Source: Ipomoea triloba
Lineage: Eukaryota > Streptophyta > Magnoliopsida > Solanales > Convolvulaceae
Length of the DNA: 64,000 bases
NCBI RefSeq assembly: GCF_003576645.1
Contig: NC_044923.1
Coordinates: 8,140,250-8,204,249 of the forward strand
Direction: 5' to 3'
The notes beneath the pieces were generated by a model. That model was not told the DNA's origin and ran no database searches. It saw only the letters and a list, made by a program, of their open reading frames with translations. Of the stretch, positions 1-11,600 are shown one piece after another. The translations under genes and the position numbers were made by a program. Within the stretch, counting starts at the first letter, position 1. The number at the start of each line of letters is the position of its first letter.

Positions 1-965
1 GACGTAAAGACACAGAAGAAGAAGGAAAAGAAGAGAGAAAAAAGAGTTAAAAAGAAAAGAGGTTCGAAATTCTTAAGAAGTGTCTGTCTAAAACGTTCAA
101 GTGCAAGTGCTCAACTTGGAATATCATCCTGATATTCAAAACAGCGAGAAAACACATCTTAGTGTTTCAAGAGAGTTACAAAGCTTAAACTGTTATACAT
201 CCAGAAGGTGACCGAAGCTGCTCTACATCGAAGTTGATTCAACGATAGCTTGTGGTCAGATTGGAGCCTGTTACATTCAACTGTGACAACCAAAAACACC
301 TTGCTTTGGATTAAGCAAGAGAGGTGGAGTAACCTGGCAGCTGTCCGAGTGAAAGAAACCTGAGGCTTGACGCGGGCTTGGTGATCAAAGGTCAAGTGCT
401 CGAGAGGTGGAGTAGCTGGAAGCGGGGAGAAAGACCTTGGAGAGGTAGAGTAACCTGGGAGCTGTCTTGTGAAGATCCTGAGGCTTGACGCGGGCTTGGT
501 GATCAAAGGTCAAGTGCTCGAGAGGTGGAGTAACAAGAAGCGGGACGAAAAACCTGAGGCTTGAGGCGGGCTTCGTGATCAAAGCTCAAGCGCTCGATAT
601 TGTACTAAATAAGGGAAGTTTTTAGTGCAATCCTTCCAGGGAGTTTCTGGAAGAAGAGTGGACGTAGGCGGGTTGGCCGAACCACTTAAAAATCTCTCTT
701 GCATTTACTTACTGTTTTTATCTCTCGCTAACCTCTCGATTGCACTGCATATAAACGCACTTCTCGAACTAACTCAAACTCGTGCTAACTAAAAGGGGAT
801 AACATTTCCGCTGCGCATAAAACTTTGTCTTCACCTCGTGAGGTATCGAACCTAAACATCCTAAGTTCAATACACACGAGAGGTTGAAAAGATTTGCAAA
901 ATCTTATACAAGTCTATTCACCCCCCCCCCCTCTAGACTTGTACCCCATCCTTTTGGGACCAACA
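1..965 (+). mobile_element. 3' part of a Copia-type LTR (solo LTR or 3' LTR), cut by window start
   Basis: The segment has the look of plant Copia LTR R-U5 sequence. A stretch around 600-700 resembles the conserved block of such LTRs (GTGGACGTAGGC followed by GCCGAACCAC), and a long C-run with CTCTAG lies near 920-935. It appears to end in ...GGGACCAACA at 965, a CA terminus. No primer-binding site follows; the satellite array begins directly, so this is either a solo LTR or the downstream LTR of an element extending left of the window. A ~55-bp motif (CCTGAGGCTTGACGCGGGCT...) recurs three times at about 359, 477 and 552, like U3 enhancer repeats. The open frames inside are shadows. Lineage and exact 5' limit cannot be seen. 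Confidence 0.55.
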
Positions 966-3520
966 TGCCTAAGTGGGCAAAGAAAGTTTATAAAAGAAGG
1001 AGCATTGAGGATCCTTAAAGTTTATAAAATAAAAATTTTCTCCAAAACGTTTTGGTTACTATTAAAAAAAAATATTAAGTTTAAGGAGCCTTTTCGGCCC
1101 CTCATTACTGCACAATTGGACAATGAAAGTTTAGAGAAGAATGAGCCTTGAGGATCTTTAAAGTTTATAAAAATAAAAATTTTTCCAAAACGCCCTTTGT
1201 GACTATTAAAAAAAACTTAAGTTTGAAAAGCCTTTTCGGCCGCTCATTACTGTCCAAGTGGGCAAAGAAAGTTTAGAAAATAATGAGCCTTGAGTATCCT
1301 TAACGTTTCTAAAAATTAAAATTTTCCCCAATACGCCCTTGGTTACTATTAAAAAGAACTTAAATTTGACAAGCCTTTTTGGCCCTCATTACTGCCTAAT
1401 TGGGCAATGAAAAGTTTTAAGAGAAGGAGCCTTGAGGATCCTTAAAGTTTATAAAAATAAAAATTTTCCCCAATACGCCCTTAGTGACTATTAAAAAAAA
1501 ACTAAAATTTGACTAGCATTTTCGGCCCTCATTACTGTCCAATTGGACAATGAAAGTTTAGAGAAGAAGGAGCCTTGAGGATCCTTAAAGTCTATAAAAA
1601 TAAAAATTTCCCCTAAACGCCCTTGGTTACTATTTATAAAAAACTTAAGTTTGAGGAGCCTTTTCGGCCCCTCATTACTGCCAATTGGGCAAAGAAAGTT
1701 TAGAAAAAATGAGCCTTGAGAATCCTTAAAATTTATAAAAATAAAAATTTTTCCCCAAAACGCCCTTGGTTACCATTAAAAAAAAACTTAAATTTGACGA
1801 TCCTTTTTGGCCCTCATTACTGCCCAATTGGGCAATGAAATTTAGAGAAGAAGGAGCCTTGAGGATTCTTAAAGTTTATAAGAATAAAAAAATTTCTCCA
1901 AAATGCCCTTGGTTACTATTAAAAAAAACTTAAATTTGACTAGCATTTTCGGCACTCATTACTGCCCAATTGGGCAATGAAAGTTTAGAGAAGAAGGAGC
2001 TTTGAGGATCCTTAAAGTTTATAAAATTAACAATTTTCACCGAAACACCCTTGGTTACTATTAAAAAAAAACTTAAATTTGACGATCCTTTTCGGCCCTC
2101 ATTACTGCCTAATTGGGCAATGAAAGTTTAGAGAAGAAGCTTGAGAATCCTTAAAGTTTGTAAAAATAAAAATTTTTACCAAAACGCCCTTGGTTACTAT
2201 TAAAAAAAAACTTAAGTTTGAGGAGTCTTTTCAGCCCCTCATTATTGCCCAAGTGGGCAAAGAATGTTCAGAAAAGAATGAGCCTTGAGGATCCTTAAAG
2301 TTTATAAATATAAAAATTTTTCCCCAAAACGCCCTTGGTTACCATTAAAAAAAAATTAAATTTGACGAGCCTTTTCGGCCCTCGTTACTGCCCAATTGGG
2401 CAATGAAAGTTTAGAAAAGGAGCCTTGAGGATCCTTAAAGTTTATAAAATTAAAATTTTTCCACAAAACGCCCTTAGTTACTATTAAAAAAAAACTTAAA
2501 TTTGACTAGCCTTTTCGGCCCTCATTACTGCCCAATTGGAATGAAAATTTAGAGAAGAAGGAGCCTTGAGGATTCTTAAAGTTAATAAAAATAAAAATTT
2601 CCCAAAATGCTCTTGGTTACTATTAAAAAAAAAACTTAAGTTTGAGGAGCCTTTTCGGCCCCTCATTACTGCCAAGTGGGCAAAGAAAGTTTAGAAAAGA
2701 ATGACGTTTGAGGATCCTTAAAGTTTATAAAAGAAAAAATTTTTCCCCAAAATGCCCTTGTTACTATTATAAAAAAAAACTTAAATTTGACTAGCCTTTT
2801 CAGCCCTCATTACTGCCCAATTGGGCAATGAAGTTTAGAGAAGAAGGAGCCTTGAGGATCCTTAATTTTTATAAAATTAACAATTTTTCCCCAAAACACC
2901 CTTGGTTACTATTAAAAAAAAAACTAAAATTTGACTAGCCTTTTCGGGCCTCATTACTGCACAATTGGGCAATGAAAGTTTAGAAAAGAAGGAGCCTTGA
3001 GGATCCTTAAAATTTTTAAAAATAAAAATTTTCCCCAAAACGACATTGGTTACTATTAAAAAAAAAACTTAAGTTTGAAAAGCCTTTTCGGCCTCATTAC
3101 TACCCAAGTGGGCAAAAAAAGTTTAGAAAAGAATGAGTCTTGAGAATCCTTAAAATTTATAAAAATAAAAATTTTTCTCCAAAACGCCCTTAGTTACTAT
3201 TAAAAAAACTTATTGAGGAGCCTTTTCGGCCCTCGTTACTGCCCAAGTGGGCAAAGAAAGTTTAGATAAGAATGAGCCTTGAGGATCCTTAAAGTTTATA
3301 AAAATAAAAATTTTCTCCAAAACACCCTTAGTTATTATTAAAAAAAAAGAGTTAAATTTGACTAGCCTTTTCGGCCCACGTACTGCCCAATTGGACAATG
3401 AAAGTTTAGAGAAGAAGGAGCATTGAGAATCCTTAAAGTTTATAAAAATATAATTTTTTACCCAAAACGCTCTTAGTTACTATTAAAAAAAAAAGTTAAG
3501 TTTGAGGAGCCTTTTCGGCC
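966..3520. repeat. Tandem satellite array, ~143-bp monomer, ~18 units
   Basis: Eighteen head-to-tail units of about 138-146 bp. Each carries a near-palindrome (GCCCAATTGGGC or GCCCAAGTGGGC), then GAGCCTTGAGGATCCTTAAAG, an A/T-rich tract, CGCCCTTGGTTACTATT, an A-run and a CCTTTTCGGCCC block ending CTCATTACT. Two monomer classes can be told apart. Class A has AATTTGAC before the CGGCCC block and AATTGGGCAATG after it; class B has AAGTTTGAGGAG and AAGTGGGCAAAG. Units are diverged by small indels, so the array is not newly amplified. The right edge is abrupt near 3515. No coding potential; the short frames in it are chance. Confidence 0.92.
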
Positions 3521-3714
3521 GGTCATAAATACAAGTGTGAATGATGAATGAGTTTAAATCTGAGATAACCTTTGCAATCCTCTAGACTGACATTAAATAT
3601 AATAATATATGTCATTAAACCTAAAACACTATAAATAAATCTTCAGAATTCACAAAACATGTTCCAACGGAGAATGGAGGAAAACAGTGAATTAGTTCGT
3701 AGGTTACTAAAAAT

Positions 3715-3796
3715 CGTCGAGAGCAGGGTTCGAACCTGCGCTGGCGAAGCCCAACAGATTTCAAGTCTGTCTCCTTAGCCACTCGGACATATCGAC
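3715..3796 (-). tRNA. tRNA-Ser (anticodon TGA)
   Basis: An 82-nt class II tRNA with the long variable arm GGGCTTCGCCAGC and anticodon loop TTGAAAT (TGA). A-box and B-box (GGTTCGAACC) are intact, and a T5 Pol III terminator follows within 5 nt. One acceptor-stem pair (6:67) is T-C mismatched, so activity is probable but not certain. It has no intron. Confidence 0.93.
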
Positions 3797-4504
3797 TTCT
3801 GTTGCCTCCGACTAGGGCTAGTTATACTTGAATTAGTTTAATTAAGAGCTCAGTGGCTTGTATATTCTGGCCAAGATCCAAAGCCTTAGGGTCGTTTAGC
3901 AACTTGGAAAAATGGAGAATTGAAGAAGTCGAAAAAGGAAATTTGGAGAGATTGTTTACTAAATTTCTTCTTCCAACTTCATTCTCCACTCCATTTTTCC
4001 AATTCCTATACAAATTTGGAGAGATAGAAATCAATGTTCTCCAAATCGAAGAATGGTTCACGTGGGTGAACAGTAATCCGGATGCACAATGTGCGAGGTC
4101 ATGGGATCAATTCCTGCCTGTGGTGTTTTTTCCCACTTCTTTCTTCTTCTCTTCTTTTTCACCTCCGTGTTCCTTCTTCTTCTTCTTCTTTTTTTCTTTT
4201 CATTTCTTTCTTCTTCTTCTTTCTTATTATTATGGCAAATTGCGAATGATTTCTTTGGACTCCAAATTTTGACTCTTTCTTCTTCAGACTTATTATTATT
4301 ATTATTATTATTGTTGTTGTTGTTGTTATTATTATTATTAAATTAATTTATTACTATTATTAATGTTATTATTATTATGTGTTAATACCGGGTCCAAACT
4401 TCTTCAGATTTATTATTATTATTAAATTAATTTATTACTATTATTAATGTTATTATTATTATGTGTTATTATTAAATTGACCACCCACTGTCCGTTAACT
4501 ACTT
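3797..4504. repeat. Low-complexity stretch: CT-rich tract and TTA/TTG microsatellites
   Basis: 4130-4230 is strongly pyrimidine-rich (CTT repeats). 4289-4340 is (TTA)n/(TTG)n. A ~60-bp block of TTATTATTATTAAATTAATTTATTACTATT type occurs twice (about 4323-4387 and 4411-4470). Frames across it encode only Phe/Ser/Leu runs, so no gene is called. A related (TTG)n(TTA)n tract lies at 4674-4735. Confidence 0.8.
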
Positions 4505-4648
4505 TTATTACAATGCAGTATCTGTTCATAACTACTTTCTCAACCTATTGAAGCACAAGAGTAAGTATTGCCTCCAATAAAGCTCGAACCCACCACCTCC
4601 CGTATAAAGGGAAGGGTTTGATGCCACTGGACCACAAGGTCCTTGGCA
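4505..4648 (-). mobile_element. tRNA-derived SINE, family 1, truncated
   Basis: Read on the minus strand it starts GGACCTTGTGGTCCAGTGGCA (A-box-like), followed by a GGTGGGTTCGAGC B-box-like motif. The body is CAGTAGGTTGAGAAAGTAGTTATGAACAG. The same body occurs at 14564-14702, 16472-16581 and 27242-27371, two of them with clear target-site duplications, which identifies the family. Here the 3' tail is lost. Confidence 0.7.
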
Positions 4649-4984
4649 TTTCCTTCCTCTTTATACACAAAGATTTGTTGTTGTTGTTGTTGTTGTTATT
4701 ATTATTATTATTATTGTTATTATTATTATTATTGTATTTAATAAAATTAGAAAATTAGAAAAAAGAAGAACTGGAGAAATGGAGAGATGGAAAACTGGAG
4801 GAATGGAGAAGGAAAACTGGAAAATTGATTTTTGTTAACAAATTAAATGCAATGGACTTCCCTTTCTTCGAAGGAATTTCATCATACAAGCTAAGATCTC
4901 CCTTTCATAAGCCTACAAATTTCAATTCACATAAGTTGAGCGAACGTAAGTTTGGAGCAAATTATACTCTGGACTATTAATAAA
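4649..4984. other. Intergenic, microsatellite, no gene seen
   Basis: The stretch contains the (TTG)n(TTA)n run at 4674-4735 and a GGAGAAATGGAGAG-type purine tract at 4760-4820. I see no coding or RNA feature. Confidence 0.6.
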
Positions 4985-5855
4985 GGTACATTTTTAATAT
5001 ACTGAATGTACATTATTCGGTAGTATATTAAATAATATATTTTCTAGGGAAAATGGCACTTTTTCCCCCTATGTTATGTGCTTATAGCACTTTTTCCCCC
5101 TATGTTATTAAAGTGGCAGTTTTTCCCCCTTAGTTATTTTAAAAGTGGTAGTTTTCTCCCTTGTAATATTAAATTGACATTTTTGCCCTTAAAAATAACC
5201 ATTTCATTTAATTTTATTCTTCAACCAATTATTACTAATATGTATGGAAGATCACAGTTCGATGCGAACCTAATTGAACACTGTAGCAATTGAACTTAAA
5301 TAGTATAGACGGTTACGGTTACGATTCAGAACCGAAAAAATAAAATAAAATAATTGTTGAATTTAGACTATTTTTAAATTAGAAATAAAATTATAAATAT
5401 AAATAAATAAATAAGTTTTGATTGGCGGTTCAAAATCGAAATTGGAACCGAACCGTACCGATTTATCAAAATAAGTGATTGATCATTTTTACTATATATG
5501 ATTGTGGTTAAGTTCCGGTTCACGGTTCAACAATTATTTAATTTTATTTTTTCGGTTATGAATCGTAACCAGAACCGTCCATACTATTTCGGTATGATTG
5601 CTACAGTGTTTGGTTAGGTTCGAACCGAATTGTGATCATCCATGCCTATAAGTAATAATTTGTTGGAGAAGAAAAATAAATGAAATAATTATTTGTAAGG
5701 GTAACAATGTCAATTTAACATTTCAGGGGAAAAAACTGCCACTTTAATAACACAGGGGGAAAAAGTGCTATAAGCACATAACATAGGGGGAAAAAGTGCA
5801 ATTTTCCCTTTTTTCTAAAAATAAATATTCAATATATTAAAAATGTACATTATAT
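4985..5855. mobile_element. Foldback (long inverted-repeat) MITE
   Basis: Left arm: TACATTTTTAATATACTGAA, then GGGAAAATGGCACTTTTTCC, then CCCTATGTTATGTGCTTATA. The right arm mirrors this in reverse order (5738-5850). A second, inner inverted repeat is visible: GATCACAGTTCGATGCGAACC at about 5250 pairs with GGTTCGAACCGAATTGTGATC at about 5617, and further in the ACGGTTACG and CGTAACC blocks pair. The whole ~870 bp could fold into one long hairpin centred near 5420-5430. No protein is encoded. Confidence 0.75.
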
Positions 5856-8399
5856 ACGGTGAACCATGGTTCACGGTATACTGTATAATGATGAACTTTT
5901 TGCTTATCCTAGCCAGTGTACTGTTCTTTTGAATGAGAGTAATTAAGCTTCATCCTAAAGCATTGAGGCAAGAATCTCAAAATCTTATTGGACTTTGTTT
6001 GACATTTTTAGTTGAAAAGCTAGTAGCTAATAAGATAACTAATTGATCAAAATTGTCAAGCACTTTGTGTTCAGATGGCATATAGTGACTCTCTCATATA
6101 GGAGGTTATGAGACCAAGTCTTAGTGGAGATTTTGTCAAACAGAACTTATAGTTTATTTATAGTTTAAAATAAGTTATAAACTCTACCTAACAAGACGAT
6201 CTTTTTTAAAGGGAATGCTTCACCCATCAATAATGGTTTCGATTAAAATTAAAGATTTTGAACTCAAGTGTTGAACTGGACTATGGTTTCATCTTCCCTC
6301 ACCCTGAATCGCTCAAACTTCGAATGATTCTACTGCAACTTTGACTATTGCATGGAGCATGTTCCATCATTGATTCATAGGTAGTTCATAAAATTTCCCA
6401 AGCCCCACCTCTGCTTCAATGCAACCAACAATGAATGAGAGGCCAGGTACTAAGGGTCTTATTATTGCAACTAGTTTTTTCATTGCGCTAATAAAATAAT
6501 ACTCAATGTTTATTTTTAAATAAGTATTTCAAAGTATATTAATGCAAGATTATATAGGAGATGTTCATGCATATGTAATTGAATGTTGAATTTGTTTATT
6601 TAAATTGGTAATTCAAAGTATATGAATACAAGATAATATATATGAGAGATTGATTATAATTGTTATTAAAATAAATGTTTACAATTTTGTAAAAACGCTA
6701 GTCTAAATACATAGTTTAAAAATATAATGATAGTCTACATAAATATTATTTTTGGTTTGAATTTCTCGAAGTCTTTTTAATTCACTTTCAGATAGTATTG
6801 TCATTGTCTTCCTCTTCAGTACTTGTTTATTTATTTATTTATTTATTTATTGATAATGTGTCATATGCAATTGGGTTACTAGTGGTAGTATAAAGGACAA
6901 CGTCATGCAATGAAATTATAGTGTAGAAAATTGTGGATTTGCCTCGTTGTGTTTGTGTATATGACTGGAATCTTAGAGTTGTATTATGAACTCTTGATGT
7001 TGCAAGCGTCTGTTGATATTTGGCAATGGTAGTTTTTTCCTACATGTTTCATATGTTGTGAGATGTGTGTCGTACATTCTCATGTGAAAGTATTGAACAA
7101 AACATTAATATTTATTATATTTGTAGAAGGTTAATGAGTAGTACTTTTTGTTCTAGTTTCATAACTTCTTTACTTGATAGTAACAACAATGACTTTGTAG
7201 GTAGTTTAAATACTAATGCCGTAATATGTCTAGTTTCATCAACCGTTTCTACATCCATTTTGCACATGCTCATTTTGACATTCATATTTTTTAAATTAGT
7301 ATGAATGAGTGTAGTACTTGATTTTGTGTGTGCATGTGTATCAGTGTATGTGTGTGTGTGTGTGTTTTTTTTTTTTTTTGTAAATTTTTTGTTGTTGAAT
7401 TGTTACTAATCTTGTAGTACCCATTGTTGTCTTTTCACTACATTAATGCATGCAGTTAAATAGTTTGTCACTTTGTGCATAAACATTTTTAAACAGTAGT
7501 GGTTACATCCTATATACTAATTAATTTTTTTTGCCAAGATTGATGGTGATTTTAATTTTCCTTTAATCCAAACAGGTTGAGTGTAGAAAATGAAATGAAC
7601 TGCAAATTTATATTAGTTCTAATATATTTAAAGGATGAGCAATAAGTATTTTACATTCAGGTTTAAAGAATGTTGTAACGATGGATATTTTTTAAATTTC
7701 TTCATTTTTTTGTATTTGAAAGATTGATTCCAACAAAGTTGTAGTTTCAGCATCTTTTCAATGAGTTAAGTGTGTCATAATGTTCTATTGCCCTACATTG
7801 ACATTTTTAATAATGAGTTTTAAATATAGCTACGTAAGATAATGATCTAATTACCATTTACATATTATTATCAGTATAAAAACATACAAGTCCTTTAAGT
7901 GTTCTGCCCGAGGTACTTTTGGTTCAACCATTATAGGCTATGGTTGGCAAACCTAGCTGAAAAGTAGCTTAAAACTGAAAAGCTATAAGCTTGAAGCTGA
8001 AATATGAAGAGATGTTAAGCAAGCTGTTATGCTTAAAAGTGTTTGGTAAAATTAACTTTTTGATAATAAGCTTTATAAATGTAAAAAGACTAAAAAGGAC
8101 ATCTTCATACAATTTAATTAGTTTTAAATTTGAATAGGTTTGTTTATATATTAAAATATAATATAGCAAAATCAAAATAGTGAAATAAAAAATAGCCTAA
8201 GGAGTCCATGTAATGCAAAATAGTCTCAATTCTAGAATTCTTTGAAAAAATAAATCTTTTTTATGTGGGGTTTGATTAGTTTTTTTTTTACTTCCATATC
8301 GTGGTGTTTTGTTTTAATTTGTTTTGGATTTAGGGCTGAGAAATCGTTTTTCAACACTCTCAAACCAAATTCTCCCCTAACCCCTCAAACCAAATTAAC
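5856..8399. other. AT-rich intergenic, mostly unexplained
   Basis: Contents recognised: a MITE-like terminus CCATGGTTCACGGTATAC near 5866; a second-family SINE head at 6062-6135; (TTTA)n at 6826-6851; (TG)n plus T-run at 7345-7380; and a MITE-like segment at about 7935-8260 with GGCAAACCTAGCTGAAAAGTAGCTT and GTGTTTGGTAAAATTAACTT. The rest holds no gene I can support. The frame at 7065-7304 has no recognisable domain or codon bias. Confidence 0.5.
6062..6135 (+). mobile_element. SINE head, family 2
   Basis: CTTTGTGTTCAGATGGCATA then GTGACTCTCTCATATAGGAGG and GAGACCAAGTCTTAGTGGAGA. It matches 36573-36652 closely (CTTGTGCTCATATGGCATGT ... GAGATCGAGCCTTAGTGGAG). The A-box/B-box-like spacing suggests a tRNA-derived SINE 5' end; the body is missing. 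Confidence 0.5.
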
Positions 8400-8402
8400 A
8401 CC

Positions 8403-8412
8403 TCTATATATT
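8403..8412 (+). promoter_or_regulatory. Putative TATA box of GH5 copy A
   Basis: CTCTATATATTA about 205 bp upstream of the ATG at 8612. This would give a leader of about 175 nt if it is used. No other core element was assigned. Confidence 0.45.
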
Positions 8413-8611
8413 ATATTACTATTCTCATTCCTTAATTAGCTTGTTGTTAGAGCTACCTATACACCTTCTAACCATCACCTGTGTTCTTTACAACTTCATT
8501 TCTTTTTTGTCTTGTTTAATTTGTCCTAGCAAGATTGCAAGTTTCTCATCTCATTATGTTAAAAACCATTCATTTGTAACAGGACTAATCCACCATTTCT
8601 CCTAACTTAAC

Positions 8612-11600
8612 ATGACACCATTCCTAACAATCTTGCTACTTTCCTTTGCTTCTCTCTCAAACTCTCTACCTCTCTCAGCAAGCTCAAGATGGATCACGGA
8701 TGACCAAAGTGGGGAAAGGGTGAAATTGGCCTGTGCTAGTTGGGCAGGCCACTTGGAACCCATGTTACCCGAGGGCCTAGACAGGAGACCTTTAAGCCAG
8801 ATTGCCACGCACGTCTCAACGATGGGTTTCAATTGCGTGCGGCTCACGTGGGCCACCTACATGTTCACTCGCTACGCCAATATGACGGTGGGTCAGTCGT
8901 TCGGGGATCTGGGATTGACGGAGGCGATTTCGGGTCTGGCCAGTAATAACCCGAACCTGTTGAGCTTGAATCTGGTGGATGCTCGGAAGGCGGTGGTTGA
9001 AGAGATTGGTAGACATGGGATCATGATGGTGCTTGATAACCATGTTAGCAAACCCATGTGGTGCTGCGGGGACCGCGACGGTAATAGCTTCTTCGGCAGC
9101 GTATACTTTGATCCTGATGAATGGTTGCAAGGCCTCGCCATTGTTGCTAACATCTTCAAGGATACGCCCATGGTATATATATGTGTTTAATTTGTTACAC
9201 CAACTATTATCAATGCTAACCAAAACAAAATACTGCTTTTATCACTCACTTTACTTTTCTACAAACAGTTAATGCAGATCAAAATAGTTAACATAATTAG
9301 TTATTCACTATGCTATTTTAATTGTCAAACATCTCTAAACCAAAGTCAAAAGAATCCACTTTTATATTTTGATTATTGGTGGAGATTAATGTACACTTTT
9401 GCTATTTTACGTACTTTAGGTTCATTGGTATTAATTACTTATGATACATGATTCTATTGATAATTTGATAGACATGATCTGCGAAAATCCCGCTCAGGCA
9501 CAGATTAATAGGCGCCTAGGTGTTGACCGGTCACGTAGCGTATCACCATAATCGGTGGTCTAGGCAGTCGACTAGTCCGCCTAAGCGCGGATCGCCTAGG
9601 CCTCATAGGCACCAACTAGGTCGCCTAGTCAGTGGATTAGCTATTGTCGTTCCCGTCTTTTTTAAATGGGTTATTTTACTCAAAGCGAAATAATCCTAAA
9701 TTGTTCAATAAACTCTAATGTTTTTAGGTTAATATTTAATATTTTAGTATAAACTATTAAAATATTAAATAGTTTATAATTATCAAGCCTTAAAAAATTA
9801 AAAATCTAAACAATTAAAAAAAGATATACACAGGCACCTAAGCACTGATTAATCGCTGCCTAGGCGCCCCCGAAGGAGCACCTAATTTTTTCAACCATGG
9901 AAAGATAAAATTTCATTACTTTAATTTACTTCTAGACATGTTTATTTTCAGATAATAAAGTCGAGTTTGAATCTTATTATATAATGATATATCCTTTTAA
10001 TTTGTCATTGAAAGTATTGAGTACAACTAAATATGGTATACCAAGTTGTAAAGAGCATCATTAGCACGGATACGGTGTTAACAATACTCGATACAACGGA
10101 GTATGATTAGATACTTTCTACTGGCATGTTTATTGATTCAAAACACAAAATTTCAATTTGTTGTTTTGCTTGCATGCCCAATTAAGGTGGTAGGCATGAG
10201 CTTGCGCAACGAGCTACGCGGCCCCTTACAGAACGTGGATGTATGGTACAAGTACGTAGAGAAGGGTGCAAAGACGATCAACAGCGCAAACCCAAACCTC
10301 CTGGTAATCATCTCGGGACTGAGCTACGATCTGGATTTCAGGTTCCTAAAGCAGAGGTCATTGAAGCTGAAGACGATGAAGAAGAAGGTGGTTTACGAGA
10401 CGCATCGCTACGCGTTCACCGAGGGGCAGTCGAAGGCGTGGGTGGCAGGGCCATTGAACAAAGTGTGTCACGACATCACACGAGAGATGGAGGAGAAGGA
10501 AGGGTTTTTGGTTAGAGGGGGAAATCCCCTGTTTGTGAGTGAGTTTGGGATTAACCAAATGGGAAATTCTGAGGCTGACAATCGTCACTTGCCGTGCATG
10601 CTTTCGTATTTGGCTGATTTGGATTTGGATTGGAGTGTTTGGGCTCTCCAAGGAAGCTATTACCTTAGGGATCGGCATCATGGTCCTGATGAAACATATG
10701 GCATGTTTACTGCCAATTGGACTGCCCTTAGAAATCCCAATTTCCTCTCGAAATTGCAGTTTCTGCAACAAAAGCTCCAAGGTATGTACATACTTTCTTG
10801 TACATAAATAGGTAGAGATGTTCAAATTAACCCCCAATTATAGGACTGTCAAAGTGGGCCGAAACTTGCGTGTTGGCCTGCATTCACCCGCGGTGAGGTG
10901 GACTACGACTACAAAAAAGATAATCCGGGAAAGAGCGGGCCTAACGGGCCATGCCCCCTAAGACCCACGGGCCGCGCAAGTTGCGGGCCAGACCCTACTT
11001 AAAAAATTTATATATATATATATATATAAGTAAATAGTCCTGAAGATACTCGTACTTTAATCATTGCAAAAGTGAAGAATATTTAATGAAGACAAAGCCA
11101 AGTGCACCACATCTTTTGAAAAAGAAATACTCCATTAAATTTGTCTCAAAGGCCTTTGTTTTTATTAATCTAGGGAATTAGAAGCTGATGAGGTTGATTT
11201 CTTGCACAATTTTTTTAAAAATATTTTTTTAGAAAGAAATAAGTGTCCACCCGCATGGCCTTCCAATCCGTATAGGGTGAGTTAGGGTCACACGATTCTT
11301 AGCCTACGGGCTTGACTAGCTGGCCAGCAAAAGTCCGTGGTGGTGCATGCAGGTCTAATGGGATTGGTCGGCCCGCTTTGACAGCCCTACTCCCAAGTCC
11401 CAATTATACGCTGAGGGTGCTCCAATGTTTCCTCTAATTATGCAAGGTTACACATCCATATTTAAGTCATTAGTTTTAGTTAAAAATGAAAGTAAGTCAA
11501 ATGTAGAATTTAAAATGTACTAAACATAATGTAAACTGTTTAATGAAATCTATCACTTAAGGTTATCAAATCACTCTTTCGGTGCATCATTAGGGTGACA

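Noticed and set aside
159..582. Minus-strand frames in the LTR
   Set aside because: Caused by the 55-bp tandem repeats; the two proteins are shifted copies of each other.
894..3398. Short frames inside the satellite array
   Set aside because: They repeat with the monomer and have no conserved reading across units.
3853..4346. Open frames over the CT-rich and TTA-repeat region
   Set aside because: They encode Phe/Ser/Leu homopolymer-like runs from microsatellites; no domain or splice context.
8602..10837. Minus-strand and alternate-frame ORFs over GH5 copies
   Set aside because: Shadows of the conserved GH5 coding frame; they recur antisense in every copy.
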